Shown here: piece by piece, positions 8,365-10,188 of the stretch | Position numbering within the stretch: the stretch's first letter is position 1 | How the letters are laid out: the number at the start of each line of letters is the position of its first letter | Assembly (NCBI GenBank): GCA_036244855.1 | Contig: BQKZ01000644.1 | Span: 46,734 to 56,921, forward strand | Length of the DNA stretch: 10,188 nt | From: Temnopleurus reevesii | Taxonomy: Eukaryota > Echinodermata > Echinoidea > Temnopleuroida > Temnopleuridae | Direction: 5' to 3' | Translations under genes and position numbers: made by a program | Notes under the pieces: generated by a model | The model's input: the letters and a program-made list of their open reading frames with translations, nothing else | Told to the model about the DNA's origin: nothing | Databases searched by the model: none

Positions 8365-8439
8365 GCCCGCTGGCCACACATGATAGGGTGGAAAGCAGAA
8401 TGGAACGTGACACCATAAGATGTTATTTTTCCAGCGGGC
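8365..8439. repeat. GC-rich 9-bp inverted repeat with 57-base loop
   Basis: GCCCGCTGG (8365-8373) and CCAGCGGGC (8431-8439) are perfect inverses, GC-rich in otherwise AT-rich DNA. Weaker agreement continues outward (AGAG versus CCTT). They could be the ends of a tiny element of about 75 bp or a hairpin. No target duplication was identified. Confidence 0.55.
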
Positions 8440-8698
8440 CTTGAACATGTTGAAGGATGATACGGGACCGAAGAATCGATACACACTGATGATCTGGGGC
8501 CTTTAACATTGTCAGCGTTTTTATGAACCGGCCTATAACTACCGGGCCGCTACTTGAATACGTAGCTAGAAACCCCGACATAGCGTCAATTACAATGACA
8601 TACCACTTAAATTCATATTATTTCAACAGCATTTATTTCAATTGAATTTCTACGACTTGTTCGTGCAACTACCCCTCGCTATATAGTAGGCCGAAGAG
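8440..8698. other. Unique DNA, nothing recognised
   Basis: There is a short GGCC-containing inverted pair near 8529-8551 (CCGGCC / CGGGCCG) and no coding evidence. Confidence 0.4.
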
Positions 8699-8775
8699 AT
8701 AATAATAATAATAATAATAGATGTGACTTATAGTGCGCCAAATCCATCCTGCTGGATGCTCAAGGCGCAGTAGAG
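8699..8775 (-). mobile_element. LINE/SINE-like 3' tail with (ATT)n end
   Basis: Read on the minus strand this is CTGCGCCTTGAGCATCCAGC, then a GGAT.. partner, then TTTGGCGCACTATAAGTC, and finally CACATCT(ATT)n. The order 'GCGCCTTGAG - small stem - GGCGC.(A/C)TATAA - (ATT)n' is, from general knowledge, a very common 3' tail of non-LTR retroelements and derived SINEs in invertebrate and lower-chordate genomes. The small stem is ATCC-agca-GGAT. Upstream sequence (higher coordinates to about 8985) shows no coding match, so the copy is truncated or is just a tail fragment. Confidence 0.65.
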
Positions 8776-8985
8776 AATAGTAGATGAAAGTCGGAAAATG
8801 TTGCAATCAATCGATACTCTCTGGTTCACAGTTTGCCATACAGATACGATTAATATAAGTTTAATTGCATTTCCTATCTCACATGCCCCTGAACTTGCCT
8901 CTCTATCTACTCTACAGGTATCATCCGGCATAAAACGTGGGTCAATTTGATCGCGAATTCAACTCCTGACTCTAATTTCTTGTTG

Positions 8986-9290
8986 TCTTTTAAAGACAAA
9001 CTTTGGAGTTTGGGCAACACCAAAAATCGTTAGCACAACACCAATGATGATGATTGAAAGTGACTCCAAGGGTGTTGTCTTTTCAATACAAAATTCATAG
9101 CTTGGGCAACACCAACAATCCTTAGCATAACACCAAAAAGCGTTATCAGAACACTAGTGATGATGAATAAAACTGACCCCAATGCTGTTCTCATTTGAAT
9201 ACAAACTTCAGAGTTTGGGTAACACCGATTATCGTGGATCAAACTGACTCCAACGTTGTTATGGTTGTCGTCCTTTCAAATCTAGGCTTA
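8986..9290. repeat. Degenerate tandem repeat with AACACC motifs, 3 copies
   Basis: The block (A/T)TACAAA(C/A)TTC..AG.TTGGG(C/T)AACACC recurs with GGG at 9012, 9104 and 9217 (spacings 92 and 113). Each is followed by a GTTAGCA/ACACCA segment, TGATGATGA and (A/C)TGACTCC, then GTTGT or GTGTTG. Units therefore carry both AACACC and its inverse. Copies are clearly diverged. This looks like the internal part of an old non-autonomous DNA transposon. Confidence 0.75.
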
Positions 9291-9350
9291 AGTGTTTAAA
9301 ATAATTTTTCTTATAACACTTTTGATAATTCATTGCTCTTGTTCTTCTGG

Positions 9351-9401
9351 CACTTTTCTGATGTTGAACTATATAAGGGACGTTGCCAGAACTTTGCGGT
9401 C
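9351..9401. mobile_element. Fragment related to the right end of the first MITE
   Basis: CACTTTTCTGATGTTGAACTATATA (9351-9375) matches CACTTTTCTGGTGTTGTTCTATATA (758-782) at 22 of 25 positions. The next part, CCAGAACTTTGCGGTC, aligns loosely with the MITE end CCAGCGTTTTTGCAGTG. No matching left end was found near 8940, so the element here is truncated or heavily diverged. Confidence 0.55.
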
Positions 9402-9533
9402 AATTATTAGTTGCAGTTGATCGGCAGAGTCCAGTTAAAATCGTTGTTTAACGTGAATCTCGTTCGAAGTGCTAACCGAAGGCAAATGAAACTGTGTTTC
9501 AATAAGCGACCGATTTGCAGTTGATTTGCTATA
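9402..9533. other. Spacer with a repeated TTGCAGTTGAT motif
   Basis: TTGCAGTTGAT occurs at about 9411 and again at about 9515. No other structure or gene is seen. Confidence 0.4.
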
Positions 9534-9872
9534 CATTGCAACTTTCCAGCAACACCCCCTTCATATTGAGTTGTTGCAGAATCTGTGGCCAATTGCACAA
9601 AATATTTTTCCTATCCTCTTCCTGCTAAGACGTCCCAACTTCTTATGCTATCCGCATAATATAGTCACAAACGTTGATAGGACTATGTTATGAGCGAGGT
9701 ACAACAGGTTAAGACGTCTTAGCAAGAAGAGGATCGCTAAGAATATTTCATGTAATTAGTCCATGGTGTTGAATGGTAATATGTAGTGTGGACACGTCCA
9801 TAACACTTCCATAAAGTAGCCTAAAAACAGTCCTAAGCCTTCGATTTGGTGTTGGGGAAGATTTTGCAGAGC
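9534..9872. mobile_element. Third foldback element, imperfect arms
   Basis: The best-paired block is ATCCTCTTCCTGCTAAGACG plus TCCCAAC (9613-9639) against the inverse of 9708-9734, at 24 of 27. ATAGTC (9661-9666) and GACTAT (9681-9686) close a 14-base loop. Outward, AAATATT (near 9599) pairs with AATATTT (near 9742), AATTGCA with its partner near 9754, and the TTGCA.CTTTCC.GCAACACC edge (about 9536) with GGTGTTGGGGAAG.TTTTGCA near 9849-9868. The right arm is about 59 bases longer, so an insertion or deletion has occurred. The edge pattern (TGCAA plus AACACC) is like that of the first MITE, which suggests a related but older family. Confidence 0.72.
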
Positions 9873-10064
9873 ACCCCATCACTATTTATTCAAAGCTATC
9901 ACTTCTATTTGCATAGATACTTGAACCCATCCGAACTGAGTAAGAAGTAGATGAGAAACGGGGAATTAGGCAAACAGTGCAAGGGAAATTAAACAAATAT
10001 TAGAATACTAACGTGCCTACATCGATGATCTATTTGTTAAAACACGGGGCCCATTTTCTTATTG
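9873..10064. other. Unique DNA, nothing recognised
   Basis: No open frame of interest, repeat or RNA gene was seen. Confidence 0.45.
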
Positions 10065-10076
10065 CCCCCCCCCCCC
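10065..10076. repeat. C12 homopolymer
   Basis: Twelve consecutive C. The opposite strand is G12, capable in principle of G-quadruplex formation. Confidence 0.95.
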
Positions 10077-10165
10077 TTTCACGGAGACCTTAAAAATTGA
10101 CATCAACCTAAGCAAACAAAAAAGGGCTTTAAAATGAGTCGCCTCCACCCGTATGCAAAATTTAG

Positions 10166-10188
10166 CCCCCCCCCCCCCCCCCCCCCCC
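10166..10188. repeat. C23 homopolymer cut by the window end
   Basis: Twenty-three consecutive C run to the last base, so the full length is unknown. Such long poly-C runs are often hard to sequence and may mark the edge of a contig or a low-confidence assembly point. Confidence 0.95.

Overview
The window looks like intergenic or intronic DNA of a metazoan nuclear genome. It is AT-rich and dense in microsatellites. It also carries short foldback transposons, a 2.3-kb tandem array, retrotransposon-type tails ending in (AAT)n, and poly-C runs. The (AAT)n tail next to a 'GCGCCTTGAGCATC' block, the poly-C tracts and the many small inverted-repeat elements fit a marine invertebrate, with an echinoderm such as a sea urchin my best guess. 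That assignment is inference from repeat style and not proof. I find no convincing protein-coding gene, tRNA, rRNA, CRISPR array or prokaryotic operon. The open frames present are 60-120 codons long. Many lie inside repeats (GT dinucleotide, foldback elements, satellite, GTTTT array) and none encodes a domain I recognise.

Layout. 1-165: TATC microsatellite cut by the window edge. 214-232: CT repeat. 562-827: complete 262-bp foldback MITE with a TA target duplication. 828-1746: unique AT-rich DNA. 1747-1922: GT/TG-rich tract. 2208-4525: satellite-like array of about 15 monomers of 147 or about 158 bp, including a three-monomer higher-order unit of 463 bp that repeats without visible change. 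4526-5972: mostly unique DNA with a CpG-bearing stretch near 5140-5350. 5973-6493: second, larger foldback element. 6650-6966: probable non-LTR retrotransposon 3' tail on the + strand, with a hairpin, an internal duplication and an (AAT)n end. 6967-8290: unique DNA with a small CpG cluster at 8019-8133. 8296-8354: GTTTT array. 8699-8775: LINE/SINE-like tail on the - strand. 8986-9872: mosaic of AACACC/GGTGTT-rich repeats related in part to the first MITE, ending in a third foldback structure. 10065-10076 and 10166-10188: C12 and C23 runs, the latter cut by the window end.

There is no gene set here that works together. What links parts of the window is repeat biology: three foldback elements and an AACACC/GGTGTT motif shared by the left-end and right-end elements. 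The most noteworthy structure is the array whose short monomer class is exactly 147 bp and whose ABC trimer is homogenised at 463 bp.
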